NCBI GenBank assembly: GCA_963820035.1
Contig: CAWFYK010000003.1
Location: 124,001 to 188,000, forward strand
Length of the DNA: 64,000 nucleotides
Reading direction: 5' to 3'
Origin: JAWWPG01 sp963820035
GTDB lineage: Bacteria > Actinomycetota > Actinomycetes > Propionibacteriales > Nocardioidaceae
Shown here: piece by piece, positions 1 to 8,631 of the stretch
How the letters are laid out: the number at the start of each line of letters is the position of its first letter
How positions within the stretch are numbered: the first letter of the stretch is position 1
Made by a program: the position numbers and the translations under genes
Notes under the pieces: model-generated
Seen by the model: the letters and a program-made list of their open reading frames with translations, nothing else
What the model was told of the DNA's origin: nothing
Databases searched by the model: none

Positions 1-1
1 C

Positions 2-34
2 GAGACCCGCAGCATCCTGCACATCACTTCCTGA
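2..34 (+). CDS. C-terminal end of an upstream gene (partial)
   Basis: The first bases read as an open frame ending ETRSILHITS and a TGA stop at 32-34, followed directly by a GA-rich ribosome binding site for the next gene. Only about ten residues are visible, so the product cannot be identified. It may be the end of a co-transcribed upstream gene. Confidence 0.3.
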   Translation, partial: ETRSILHITS

Positions 35-56
35 CGAAGGAGAAGGAGAAGACGCA

Positions 57-953
57 ATGAGGATCCTCGTCGCCGGTTCGACCGGCTATCTCGGCAAGCA
101 CATCGTCCGCGAACTGAAAGACCGAGGACACCAGGTGCGGGCACTGGCCCGCGACGCCGCGCGGTTGGAGCCAGTGCGCGACGCCGTCGATGAGGTGTTC
201 ACGGCCGATGCCACCGACCTGTCGGCGCTGGCCGGCTGCTGCGAGGGCGTCGACGCGGTGATCAGCTCCATCGGTCTCGTGGGCAAGGGGGGCCGCCAGA
301 CCTGCTGGGACGTGGACTACGGTGCCAACCGGAACCTGCTGACGCAGGCCGAGCAGGCCGGTGTCAGCAAGTTCGTTTACACCTCCGTGGTCCGAGCACC
401 CGCGCTTGAGACGCTGCAGCTCGTCCGCGCGAAGCGTGCCTTCGAAGATGATCTGCTCAAGTCGGGGACGGCGTACACGATCCTTTTGCCCAACGGCTAT
501 TTCTCCGACTTCGACGAGTACCTGGCGATGGCCCGCAAGGGCCGGGTCTACCTCTTCGGGGACGGCAGCTTCCGGATCAACCCCATCGCAGGTACCGACG
601 TCGCCGCGGCGGCGGTCGATTCCCTTACCGCCGACGCCGTCGAGGTGGAGCTCGGCGGACCCGACGTAATGACCCATGAACAGATCGCCGAGGAAGCGTT
701 CCGCGCGCTGGGCGCGCCTCCGCGGATCACCCACGTCCCCGCTTGGATCCTCACCTCCAGCATGGCCGCGATGCGTCGACTGACTCCCCTGCGCGTCCAC
801 GGCGTCATCGAGTTCCCCCTCACGGTGCTGACCCACGACGTCATATCGCCGACCACCGGCCAGCGGCATCTCGCCGACTACTACCGCCAATCCGCGACGA
901 GCAGTTCCGCCAGCGACGGAGTCACGCCCCCCGGGCGGCCCGAGGCCGGGTGA
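57..953 (+). CDS. NAD(P)-binding SDR/NmrA-like epimerase family protein
   Basis: A 298-residue protein of the atypical (extended) short-chain dehydrogenase type. The N-terminus MRILVAGSTGYLGKHI is a Rossmann dinucleotide-binding motif (GxxGxxG form), and acidic residues after the second strand (FTADATD) fit NAD(P) binding. The middle (LLPNGYFSDFDEYL, then a dipped loop IAGTDVAAAAVDSL) resembles NmrA-like and complex-I-assembly-like epimerases that lack the usual YxxxK catalytic pair, so it may be a redox sensor or chaperone-like reductase rather than a sugar epimerase. The ATG follows a GA-rich Shine-Dalgarno tract (GAAGGAGAAGGAGAAG). The substrate is unknown. Confidence 0.85.
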   Translation: MRILVAGSTGYLGKHIVRELKDRGHQVRALARDAARLEPVRDAVDEVFTADATDLSALAGCCEGVDAVISSIGLVGKGGRQTCWDVDYGANRNLLTQAEQAGVSKFVYTSVVRAPALETLQLVRAKRAFEDDLLKSGTAYTILLPNGYFSDFDEYLAMARKGRVYLFGDGSFRINPIAGTDVAAAAVDSLTADAVEVELGGPDVMTHEQIAEEAFRALGAPPRITHVPAWILTSSMAAMRRLTPLRVHGVIEFPLTVLTHDVISPTTGQRHLADYYRQSATSSSASDGVTPPGRPEAG

Positions 954-1234
954 GCCGGGTGGCTGTCGACATGACTGTTCCGACGTTGGTGCAGGCGCAG
1001 CAGGTTTGGGGGCACACTAGGGACTGTCCGACGAAAGCGGGAGACTGCGACTGTCACGGCTGCCCCAACCCTCGACTCGGACGACTCTCCCGCCGATCCA
1101 GCAGGCGTACGGGCACGTGACGGGACATCAACACGAGTCGTCCGTGCACGGGTCCAGCACCGACGAGCGGCAGAGCATACTCCTTATGCTTTATGCTCGA
1201 CGGCCTGCCGACACAGTGGCACCTTAGGAGGGTG

Positions 1235-1699
1235 ATGCGTCCACCCCCTCCCCTTCTGGCGATCGCCGCCGGCCTAAGCCAGTCAGCGCTGACGCAGGGT
1301 GCGCTCCCGCCGCGTGCCTCCCGGGCCGCGGCGGCACTCGCCGCCGCGACCGCATCGGGAACGCTTGCGGCCGCCGCTGCAGCCCAATTCCGTCGTCAGG
1401 GAACGACATTCGAGCCGTTCAATCCCGCGCTGGCATCTGTCTTGGTGACCACCGGCGCTAACTCTGTGAGCCGGAATCCCATGTACGTCGGCCTGGCGGG
1501 GCTGCTGGTCGCAAACGCATTGCGACTCGGGTCCTGGAAGGCGCTCCTCCCGGTGGCCGCTTTCACACTGGTGATCGACCGGCTTCAGATCGAAGCGGAG
1601 GAGTCGGCATTGCTCGCCAACTTCGGAGCCGACTACGAGGCCTACCGTGTCACCGTGCCGCGATGGCTGGGTCGCAGATCGGTGATGCCCAGCCGTTGA
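1235..1699 (+). CDS. Isoprenylcysteine methyltransferase-like membrane protein
   Basis: About 154 residues with several hydrophobic segments. The C-terminal half has the signature of the isoprenylcysteine carboxyl methyltransferase/phospholipid methyltransferase superfamily: SRNPMYVG near the cofactor site, then a conserved EEEsAL-like helix (EAEESALLANFG) and a closing YEAYRVTVPRWLG. These proteins sit in the membrane and use S-adenosylmethionine, but bacterial members mostly have no known substrate. An in-frame ATG at 1193 is possible; the ATG at 1235 was chosen because AGGAGG lies just upstream and family members start near the MRPPPP segment. The preceding 240 bases hold no gene. Confidence 0.7.
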   Translation: MRPPPPLLAIAAGLSQSALTQGALPPRASRAAAALAAATASGTLAAAAAAQFRRQGTTFEPFNPALASVLVTTGANSVSRNPMYVGLAGLLVANALRLGSWKALLPVAAFTLVIDRLQIEAEESALLANFGADYEAYRVTVPRWLGRRSVMPSR

Positions 1700-1902
1700 A
1701 AGGCGTGCGTCATTCGGGCCGCGATGGCGCACCGCAGCATCGGCCTCGAACTGACCGACCATGACCCCACGATGCCCGCGACAAGCTTCGGGCTAGGAAG
1801 AAGCCCGACCGTCCGGGACACCTGCCTCTGGAACCGGGACGTAGCCGACGGCGACGCTACACGGACCGCCCGCGGCCATCGGGCCGATGAAGGAGTCAGT
1901 CC

Positions 1903-2565
1903 ATGCCTACTCGCTACCGAGCTATCGGCGCGATCTCGCTGGTCGTCGGGGGCGCGGCGGTCCTGCTGCAGTACCTCGTGACCCCATTGAGCGGCGACAT
2001 GACGGGCAAGGAGATCGTTGCGAAGGTCACCGAGCACCACGCCGCCATGGGATGGGCGCTGGCGTTGGACTTCCCCGTACTGCTCGCCGCGCCCGCTTTC
2101 CTCTACGTCGGACACCTGGCGCAGGCTCGCACGTCGCTAATCGCCTCAGTCGCGACCGCATTCCTGTTCTTCCCGTTCGTCCTCAGTCTCCCGGCCGCGA
2201 TGGGTCTGGACGGTCTGGCCTTCCTGGCTGGCTCGGAACCCGACAAGGGAGCAATGGCCCATCTCGTGGACAGCTGGGTCAACTCTGCGTGGTTCTCACT
2301 CAGCCTGCTTCCCTACCTGTTGCTGCAGGTGGTCGGCTCGATTCTGATGGCGGTCGCCCTCCTTAGGACCAAGGCGGTACCTTCGTGGGTCGCCGTCGGG
2401 ACCGGCCTGTGGCCGCTGTTCGGGATCGCTGGCCAGGAGAGCGGCGTCCGCGTCATCGGCGTCATCGGATACGCCCTGCTCTTCGTGACCTGGGTCTGCT
2501 TCGCCATGAGCCTCGTGCGCAGTCGCCGGTCGACCCCAGTCGAGCCGGACCTCGTCACGGCCTGA
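1903..2565 (+). CDS. Multi-spanning membrane protein of unknown function
   Basis: A 220-residue protein with about six hydrophobic helices and short charged loops, with no catalytic motif I can recognise. It begins MPTRYRAIGAISLVVGG and ends in a positively charged cytoplasmic tail (SLVRSRRSTPVE). The layout resembles small actinobacterial DUF4386-like membrane proteins, but that assignment is a guess. It is followed after about 30 bases by a sensor kinase gene on the same strand, so it may be co-transcribed with the two-component pair and could act as an accessory membrane sensor. Confidence 0.65.
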   Translation: MPTRYRAIGAISLVVGGAAVLLQYLVTPLSGDMTGKEIVAKVTEHHAAMGWALALDFPVLLAAPAFLYVGHLAQARTSLIASVATAFLFFPFVLSLPAAMGLDGLAFLAGSEPDKGAMAHLVDSWVNSAWFSLSLLPYLLLQVVGSILMAVALLRTKAVPSWVAVGTGLWPLFGIAGQESGVRVIGVIGYALLFVTWVCFAMSLVRSRRSTPVEPDLVTA

Positions 2566-2597
2566 CAACCATCGGGTGCGAGCGGGACAATGCGGTC

Positions 2598-4571
2598 ATG
2601 AGCCGTTGGGCCGTCACCTGTGGCCGCGTGGGCATCGCCTGCGCGGCTCTCGGCGCGATCATCTCGCTGCTCGTGGTGGCGGCGTGGGACCACGCTCCGT
2701 ACGCGATCCTCATCGGCGTCGAGACGATCGCGATGGTTCCGCTCGCGATCGTGGGTGCGAGCGCGGTCGGTGCGGCGCCACGCAGTGTCGTCGGGTGGCT
2801 GCTGCTGGCCGGCGGGGCGTTCCTTCCCGTGGCCACCGCGTCGCTTCTCTATGCGCGAGCGGCGTTCGACCAGGGTCGCGACCTCCCTCTGGCTCACCTC
2901 GCCGGGTGGCTGGACGGATGGCCGTGGGTGCCGGCGCAGCTCGGTGTCGCGCTCTTCGCGCCGCTGCTGTTCCCTGACGGGCGGCTCCCGTCGAAGCGGT
3001 GGCGGATCGCGATCGGCATCGACATCGGCCTGTGCGTGGTGCTTCTCGTGGCAACGGTCTTCGACCCGCATCTCCTCGACTGGCCCGACCGCCACAACCC
3101 GACCGGTGTCGCCGGTGGTCTCGGGGACCTCGCCCACGGCCTGATGGCGGCCATCGTCCTGGTCGCGCCGATGACACTCGCGGGAGCGATCGGCTTCGAG
3201 ATCAAACAGCGCAACGCGACCGATCCGGCCGCGCGCTCTGCGGCACGACTCGTTCGGCCCGCGGTGTGGCTGCTCGCGGCGTCGTGGTGGGTGTGCGTGG
3301 TGATCTCGCTCTCGGGAGCGCCGTCGGTCTACGCGCTGCCGTTCGAGTCGCTCGGCATGGTCGCGGTGGGCGTCACCTGCTGGGTGGCAATCCGGCGCTA
3401 CGGCCTCTTCGACGCTCGGCTCGTCGTACGACGCAGTCTGGTGTACGGCGCACTGAGCGCCTCCATCCTGGTCACCTACGGGGTGATCGCGTCCGTGCTG
3501 ACGAGCACCGGCGCCGCTCACGCGACCGCGCCGGTCGCGCTCGTGGTCGCCATCCTGATCGCGGTGCCGTTGCGGGACAGACTTCAGCGGCTCGCGAACC
3601 GGGCGGTCTTCGGCCTGCGCGACGACCCCGCCGCGACGCTGCTCTTGCTCGGCGACCAGCTGGAGCGAGCCGTCGCCGCAGACGACGTGCTGCCGACAGC
3701 CGCCCGGTCGTTGCGCAGCGCGCTGCGACTCCAGCATGTCGCAATCCTCGACGGCGATGAAGTGGCGGCTCAGGCCGGGCGACCCGGCGAAGGCCGACCG
3801 GTCGAGGTCTCGCTCGTGTACGCCGGCGAGACGGTCGGCACGCTCGTCGCGACCCAGTCCGAAGGCGACACCCCGATGGGCGCCGAGAGGTACGCGCTGC
3901 TGACGGGCATGGCACGCCCCGTCGCCGCCGCTCTCCGCACCACGGCGCTCAGCCGCGACCTCGTGGCCTCGCACGAGCGCCTCGTCTCGGCGACCGAGGA
4001 GGAGCGTCGTCGGCTGCGTCGAGATCTCCACGATGGCCTAGGCCCCGCCCTGTCCAGCGCGGTGCTCGGCATCTCGCGTGCCCGCGCACTTCTCGACTCG
4101 CGACCCGACGCAGCAGCGGCACAGCTGGAGACGCTCACCACCCAGCTCCAGGAGGCCGTCGCCGACGTGCGACGTCTCGTGTACGACCTGCGTCCACCGG
4201 CCCTGGACCACCTCGGCCTGGTCAGAGCACTGGACGAGCAGGCCACGTCGCTCGGCACCTTCACGGTCATCGGCCCCAGGTCTACGCCGCCGCTCGCAGC
4301 AGCGGTTGAGGTCGCGGCGTACCGCATCGCGATGGAGGCGATGACCAACGCCGTCCGACACGCGAGAGCCAACACGGGCTCAGTCGAGATCCGCGTCGAC
4401 GACGGGCTCCACCTCGTCGTCCGCGACGACGGGCTCGGGATACCGGACGGATACCGTGCAGGCGTGGGAATCACCTCGATGCGCGAACGCGCGACAGAAC
4501 TGGGCGGCACGTGTGTGGTCGGGGCCGGTCATGCAGGGGGAACCGTGGTGCGGGCATGGCTGCCGACGTAG
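2598..4571 (+). CDS. LuxR-type two-component sensor histidine kinase
   Basis: About 657 residues. The first 300 or so form roughly eight membrane helices, followed by a GAF-like linker region (around residues 350-450) and then a HisKA_3 dimerisation domain with the phospho-acceptor histidine in EEERRRLRRDLHDGLGP. The C-terminal HATPase domain shows the N box (AMTNAVRHA) and G box (DDGLGIP). It would autophosphorylate and hand the phosphate to the response regulator whose gene overlaps its 3' end by 16 bases. A longer upstream reading frame exists, but it runs through the previous gene; the ATG at 2598 starts the first membrane helix (MSRWAVTCG) and fits the family best. Confidence 0.9.
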   Translation: MSRWAVTCGRVGIACAALGAIISLLVVAAWDHAPYAILIGVETIAMVPLAIVGASAVGAAPRSVVGWLLLAGGAFLPVATASLLYARAAFDQGRDLPLAHLAGWLDGWPWVPAQLGVALFAPLLFPDGRLPSKRWRIAIGIDIGLCVVLLVATVFDPHLLDWPDRHNPTGVAGGLGDLAHGLMAAIVLVAPMTLAGAIGFEIKQRNATDPAARSAARLVRPAVWLLAASWWVCVVISLSGAPSVYALPFESLGMVAVGVTCWVAIRRYGLFDARLVVRRSLVYGALSASILVTYGVIASVLTSTGAAHATAPVALVVAILIAVPLRDRLQRLANRAVFGLRDDPAATLLLLGDQLERAVAADDVLPTAARSLRSALRLQHVAILDGDEVAAQAGRPGEGRPVEVSLVYAGETVGTLVATQSEGDTPMGAERYALLTGMARPVAAALRTTALSRDLVASHERLVSATEEERRRLRRDLHDGLGPALSSAVLGISRARALLDSRPDAAAAQLETLTTQLQEAVADVRRLVYDLRPPALDHLGLVRALDEQATSLGTFTVIGPRSTPPLAAAVEVAAYRIAMEAMTNAVRHARANTGSVEIRVDDGLHLVVRDDGLGIPDGYRAGVGITSMRERATELGGTCVVGAGHAGGTVVRAWLPT

Positions 4572-5227
4572 CGGGCATCACGGTCGTGGTCGTCGACGAC
4601 CACCCTATGTTCCGCGCCGGCCTGCGCACGCTCGTCGAGGAGGCAGACGGGCTCACGTTCGCTGGTGAGGCCGGTGACGCCGAGACAGCCATCGAGGTCT
4701 GCGAGGAGGTCGTACCCGACGTCGTCCTCATGGACATCAAAATGGCCGGGGACAGCGGCATCGAAGCCACCCGACACATCGCAGGCACGCTCCCCCACGT
4801 GGCTGTACTGATGGTGACGATGCTCGAGGACGACACGTCAGTGTTCGCCGCGATGCGCGCGGGTGCTCGCGGCTACATCCTCAAGGGCTCGACACCCGAC
4901 GACATCGTGCGAGCGATCCGCACAGTCGCAGCGGGCGAAGTGATCTTCGGTGCCACCCTTGCCCGCCGCATGGGCCACTTCTTCACCGCTGGCCGCGACG
5001 GCGACGCGCATCCCTTCCCCGAGCTGACCACGCGTGAACGGGACGTGCTCGGACTCATCGCCGACGGCCGCTCCAACCGCGACATCGCAGCCTCGCTCGG
5101 TTTGAGCGAGAAGACGGTGCGGAACAACGTCTCGAACATCTTCGCGAAGCTGCTCGTCACAGATCGCGGTGCCGCCGTCGCGAAGGCACGCACCGCCGGA
5201 CTCGGCTCGACCGACCCCGCCCGATGA
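4556..5227 (+). CDS. NarL/LuxR-family response regulator
   Basis: A 223-residue response regulator. The receiver domain (residues 1-120) has the acidic pair in VVVDDHPMFR, the phosphorylatable Asp in VVLMDIKMAG and the late Lys in YILKGSTPDD. The C-terminal LuxR helix-turn-helix is clear: ELTTRERDVLGLIADGRSN, then LSEKTVRNNVSNIFAKL. The start overlaps the kinase stop by 16 bases, so the two are translationally coupled. It is presumably activated by that kinase; its target genes cannot be inferred here. Confidence 0.92.
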   Translation: MAADVAGITVVVVDDHPMFRAGLRTLVEEADGLTFAGEAGDAETAIEVCEEVVPDVVLMDIKMAGDSGIEATRHIAGTLPHVAVLMVTMLEDDTSVFAAMRAGARGYILKGSTPDDIVRAIRTVAAGEVIFGATLARRMGHFFTAGRDGDAHPFPELTTRERDVLGLIADGRSNRDIAASLGLSEKTVRNNVSNIFAKLLVTDRGAAVAKARTAGLGSTDPAR

Positions 5228-5411
5228 ACCTGCTACCCCGAGCTTCAGGACAACACAGCCCTGACCCGTCGCCGCGGCGCTCTGGGCAACCTCGATCGAC
5301 TTGGCCCCACTCCGTCACCCGTGTGGCGGCCCGGAGCTGCCCCGGCAGCAGGGGTGCAGGTGCCAGGGCTGCGGCCGGACGTGGCGCCGATCTTGGGGCC
5401 CGTCGGGAACG

Positions 5412-5447
5412 ACGAAAGCCTCCAGGTGAGCCTGAAGGGCCTTTCGT
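5412..5447. terminator. Rho-independent-style hairpin (ACGAAAG...CTTTCGT)
   Basis: An imperfect inverted repeat whose arms begin ACGAAAG and end CTTTCGT, with an inner CAGG/CCTG stem, closely resembles the GC-rich terminators that follow actinobacterial tRNA and rRNA genes. It lies about 25 bases beyond the CCA end of the minus-strand tRNA remnant at 5473, where the terminator of the original tRNA gene would be expected, and could also terminate the response regulator transcript. No T tract is needed in high-GC hosts. Confidence 0.55.
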
Positions 5448-5472
5448 CCAACACCACAGTCGCGATGCTGTG

Positions 5473-5613
5473 TGGTAGCGGGGCAGGATTTGAACCTGCG
5501 ACCTCTGGATGCCATCAGGTGCATCGCGACAGCTACGGTCTCGGCCCGGAAGCTACCGATTCGCTCGGTGTGGTGAGGGATTCGCCCTCGCTTCCAATCT
5601 CAGGATACCCGTC
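5473..5613 (-). repeat. tRNA 3'-end remnant plus att-like arm, copy A of a 141-bp direct repeat
   Basis: Read on the minus strand, the lower end contains a tRNA variable loop, T-arm (GCAGG-TTCAAAT-CCTGC), acceptor strand and CCA end, but no D-arm or 5' acceptor strand follows. From TGGTAG onward, 141 bases align without gaps to 55183-55323, with about 15 mismatches concentrated in the middle; the last 56 bases differ by one base. This is typical of an attachment site left by an element that integrates into a tRNA 3' end. The tRNA identity is probably Met/Ile-CAT-like, by comparison with the better preserved piece at 12708. Confidence 0.7.
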
Positions 5614-5752
5614 CAGTGACGAGTGGGACGGACCCAAGCCGGACTCTAGGTGGACACCGCCCGAATTGCGGTCGGGCCTTGCGAGCGGGCACTCGCGGCG
5701 GTCAGGCGCACCTCCTAACCTGCCCGGTGCCCGTTGCAGGGCAGCAGGCACG

Positions 5753-6283
5753 ATGATGGTCAGTGTTCAACAACACACCACGTTCGATGCGCTGGAGGTC
5801 ACGGTGGGTGAGACGGAGGTTAATGAGCAACAAGCGGCGGCATCAGCTGATGGTTCCTCGCGTGTGTTCTGCGACCTGATCGCTCAGGGCGCTGCCCGAT
5901 GGGTGACGAAGGAAAAGGGTGCTGTGGCGTTCTTCCCGCTGCCCGACGCGGCCATAGCGCCCGGCCACACCCTCGTCGTGCCCCGTCGCCACTGCCACGC
6001 TGGAGTCCTCGACGTTGAACCACGTGATCTGGCCCTCACCGTGGACCTGGTTCAGCGGGTGAGCCAAGCGATGATCACACACCTGGGCGCCAGTGGGGTG
6101 TGCGTTCTCAACGCCAGCGGACCAAACTCCGGCCGTAGTGTGGACCACGTGCACTTCCACGTCGTCCCGCGCTACCCGAGCGACGGCGAGGACTGCCTCC
6201 CGTGGCCGACGAGACGGTCCCACCACGAGGTTGATGGAGACCCCGCAACCCTGCTAGCTGCTGGGTTTTCGGCAAGCCCCTGA
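5753..6283 (+). CDS. HIT-family hydrolase
   Basis: About 176 residues with the histidine-triad signature DHVHFHVVPRY near the C-terminus and the upstream family strand AIAPGHTLVVPRRHC. HIT proteins are small cytosolic nucleotide hydrolases or transferases acting on AMP-linked substrates through the middle histidine. The N-terminal 50 residues are not conserved-looking, so the true start could be later. A longer frame extends upstream through the tRNA remnant, but that part is the well-known spurious translation of a tRNA reverse complement (GFEPATSG) and is not protein. This gene is the first one inside the repeat-bounded region. Confidence 0.8.
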   Translation: MMVSVQQHTTFDALEVTVGETEVNEQQAAASADGSSRVFCDLIAQGAARWVTKEKGAVAFFPLPDAAIAPGHTLVVPRRHCHAGVLDVEPRDLALTVDLVQRVSQAMITHLGASGVCVLNASGPNSGRSVDHVHFHVVPRYPSDGEDCLPWPTRRSHHEVDGDPATLLAAGFSASP

Positions 6284-6417
6284 TGACGCGGGACGATTGG
6301 CGCCGGTAGCCCGGCGGTATGACGCGCCTGGAAACCGATGAAATGACGGAGTCCAAGCAGCGTTGAGAGGGCGCGCGATCCGCGGCGTGACCGCTTGTTT
6401 GCGTAGCTCGCGTCCTC

Positions 6418-6855
6418 TCAAGCCAACCGCGCAAGGGCCCGAGTTGCCGCGGCGCACACACGCGCTGACCCATCAGACCGCTCCACCTCGCGAACCGCGT
6501 CAGCCAGGGCGGCAAGCTTATGGCGGGCAACCACTTTGAGCGCGGCCTCGCGTACCCGCCATGCCTCATCGCGCAGCGCCGTTCTGATCGACGGGAGCGC
6601 CGAATCATCCCAGGCCCACAACAGACCCCGCGTGGCCCAAACCCGCAGCCAGTAGTCCGGCCCGGGCTGTCCTCCGGTAAGCGCCCATCGCGCAGGTGGA
6701 CCACCGAGGGCGACGATCAGATGTGGGTCGACCGCTCGGCCGGCGAGAAGCGACACGCAACCATTCACGACGGCGCCTTTGCCTCGGCGTTCACACTCCC
6801 GTTCGACACTCTGTCGGGGGGTTGGTCCCCACTTGGATGACGGTGCTGCGCTCAT
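6418..6855 (-). CDS. HEAT-repeat protein
   Basis: 145 residues. The middle and C-terminus read as alpha-helical HEAT/PBS-lyase-like repeats: WRVREAALKVVARH followed by ALADAVREVERSDGSARVCAAATRALARL. Such proteins act as scaffolds, and no enzyme motif is present. The gene stands alone between the HIT gene (opposite strand) and the TetR/ABC operon. Short actinobacterial HEAT proteins of this size are usually annotated as hypothetical. Confidence 0.65.
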   Translation of the reverse strand: MSAAPSSKWGPTPRQSVERECERRGKGAVVNGCVSLLAGRAVDPHLIVALGGPPARWALTGGQPGPDYWLRVWATRGLLWAWDDSALPSIRTALRDEAWRVREAALKVVARHKLAALADAVREVERSDGSARVCAAATRALARLA

Positions 6856-7032
6856 CCTTCGACTCTAAGGCGACGGACGAACCCGCATACCGCAGGCCGA
6901 CGTGGGCCGTGAGTGGGGAGCCGATCACGTCGGCGTCCCCGGGTACGGAAGAAGCGCAGTGTGGATCCTCGGGCAGGGACTCGAAGACCCCTCACTTGAC
7001 GACGTTCTGAACAGACGTTTAGCCTACTGAAC

Positions 7033-7668
7033 GTGAGTTCATCCATCGACGACGGCGATCTCACCGCCCGCGCGACCATCCGGAACGCCGCGTTGCGGCT
7101 CTTCGCCGACCGTGGCCACGATGCCGTGACCGTTCGCGAGATCGCCACCCAGGCCGGCGTCTCCCCGGCCCTAGTCGTCCACCACTTCGGAAGCAAGGAC
7201 GGCCTGCGAGCCGAGGTCGACGCCTTCGCCGCTCAGGCGTTTGACGGGATCTTCGAGGCACTGCCGACCGAGGAACTCGCCGAGATGCTCGTCGGTGGGC
7301 CGGCGACGGGCTCGATCGGCGAGGCGTTTGCCCGGGGCTTCCCGCCCGGCTCGCCGCTGCCGGCCTACCTGCGTCGGCTGCTCCTGACGAACGACCCGGC
7401 GGCAGCCGCCTTGTTCGGACGGTGGTATGCAGCAACCCGTCGCGTGCTCGACGCAATGGTCGAGATGGGCGTCGCCCGGCCGAGCGAGGACCCAGACACC
7501 CGGGCGGCGTTCTTCCTGGTCAATGACCTCGCACTCATCCTTCTGAGAAACCCGATCGCCATGGCGATCGGTGTCGACCCGCTGACTCCCGAGGGTATCG
7601 ACCGGTGGGCCCGGGAAGCGACCGTTGTCTATGCCGAGGGCGCGTTCAGTGCCCCGCGGAAGGAGTAA
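7033..7668 (+). CDS. TetR-family transcriptional regulator of the downstream ABC exporter
   Basis: 211 residues starting at GTG. The N-terminal helix-turn-helix is typical: AALRLFADRGHDAVTVREIA, then SPALVVHHFGSKDGL. The C-terminal ligand-binding part ends in a TetR_C-like helix bundle. It is followed after 6 bases by an ABC ATPase and then the permease, the common layout in which a TetR repressor leads its own exporter operon and is released by the exported drug. The upstream region 7005-7032 has the repeated half-element CTGAAC (CTGAACAG and CTGAACGT), a possible operator. The inducer is unknown. Confidence 0.88.
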   Translation: MSSSIDDGDLTARATIRNAALRLFADRGHDAVTVREIATQAGVSPALVVHHFGSKDGLRAEVDAFAAQAFDGIFEALPTEELAEMLVGGPATGSIGEAFARGFPPGSPLPAYLRRLLLTNDPAAAALFGRWYAATRRVLDAMVEMGVARPSEDPDTRAAFFLVNDLALILLRNPIAMAIGVDPLTPEGIDRWAREATVVYAEGAFSAPRKE

Positions 7669-7674
7669 CACCCC

Positions 7675-8631
7675 ATGAGCACGGCCCGACCCGTCATCCG
7701 CACCGAGGGGCTGACCAAGACTTTCGGTCCGGTCCGCGCCCTCGACGGGCTCGACCTCGAGGTGGCTCCCGGAGAGGTCCACGGCTTCCTCGGCCCCAAC
7801 GGAGCAGGCAAGTCGACGACGATCCGTGTCCTCCTCGGCCTCATCCGCGCCAGCGGCGGCCGCGTCGAGATCTTCGGCGGTGACCCGTGGCGCCAGGCCG
7901 CGAAGCTCCACGAACGTCTCGCCTATGTCGCCGGCGACGTCGCTCTCTGGCCGGGGCTCACTGGTGGGCAGTGCCTGGACGTCCTCGGCGCGACCCAAGG
8001 CGGTCTCGACGAGGCCCGACGGGCCGCCCTCATCTCGCGGTTCGACCTCGACCCGACCAAGCGGGTCCGTGACTACTCCAAGGGCAACCGGCAGAAGGTC
8101 GCCCTCATCGCCGCCCTCGCTGCCGACGCGGACCTGCTCGTGCTCGACGAGCCCACCTCCGGGCTGGACCCGCTCATGGAACGGGCCTTCCAGGAGGTCG
8201 TCCGCGAGCGGCGCGAGGAAGGCTGCACGGTCCTGCTGTCGAGCCACATCCTTGACGAGGTCGAGGCCCTCGCCGACCGGGTGAGCATCATCCGGCGGGG
8301 CCGAACCGTGACGACCGGGACCCTCGCCGAGCTGCGACGGCATGCCCGCACCCACGTCCACGCGGTCACCGTCGACGCACCCGCGCGCCTCGCCGACAGC
8401 CCGGGCGTCGCGGACCACGTCTCCGAGCGACTCGACGGCCACGTCGACAGCCGGTTCACCATCGACGCCGAGCACCTCGACGCCGTCATCGGCCGGCTGC
8501 ACACCGCACGGATCCACACCCTCACGGTCACCCCGCCGAGCCTGGACGCACTCTTCCTGCGCACCTATGACGAGCAGGCCATGCCCTTGGACGCCACCGA
8601 GCCCGGCGAGCCGGAGAAGACCCGCCGATGA
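7675..8631 (+). CDS. ABC transporter ATP-binding protein (antibiotic/polyketide exporter type)
   Basis: 318 residues. Walker A is GPNGAGKST, the signature loop is degenerate (YSKGNRQKV, near residue 135), Walker B is LLVLDEPTSGLDP, and the H-loop lies in LLSSHILDE. The C-terminal 80 residues after VTTGTLAELRRH form the regulatory extension seen in DrrA- and CcmA-like exporters. It overlaps the permease start by 4 bases (ATGA). With the 527-residue permease it should form a drug or lipid exporter in the cytoplasmic membrane. A decayed relative of this pair lies at 21.44-21.76 kb. Confidence 0.92.
   Translation: MSTARPVIRTEGLTKTFGPVRALDGLDLEVAPGEVHGFLGPNGAGKSTTIRVLLGLIRASGGRVEIFGGDPWRQAAKLHERLAYVAGDVALWPGLTGGQCLDVLGATQGGLDEARRAALISRFDLDPTKRVRDYSKGNRQKVALIAALAADADLLVLDEPTSGLDPLMERAFQEVVRERREEGCTVLLSSHILDEVEALADRVSIIRRGRTVTTGTLAELRRHARTHVHAVTVDAPARLADSPGVADHVSERLDGHVDSRFTIDAEHLDAVIGRLHTARIHTLTVTPPSLDALFLRTYDEQAMPLDATEPGEPEKTRR

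Noticed and set aside
2313..4031. A 572-codon open frame on the minus strand
   Set aside because: It is antisense to the sensor kinase and lacks any recognisable domain.
5473..5560. A functional tRNA gene
   Set aside because: The T-arm and CCA end are present, but no D-arm, anticodon arm or 5' acceptor strand can be drawn; the same is true at 55183.
5321..5752. N-terminal extension of the HIT protein through GAGFEPATSG
   Set aside because: This string is the familiar false translation of a tRNA reverse complement; the real protein begins near 5753.
7171..8517. A 448-codon minus-strand frame
   Set aside because: It lies antisense to the TetR and ABC ATPase genes, both of which have full motif sets.
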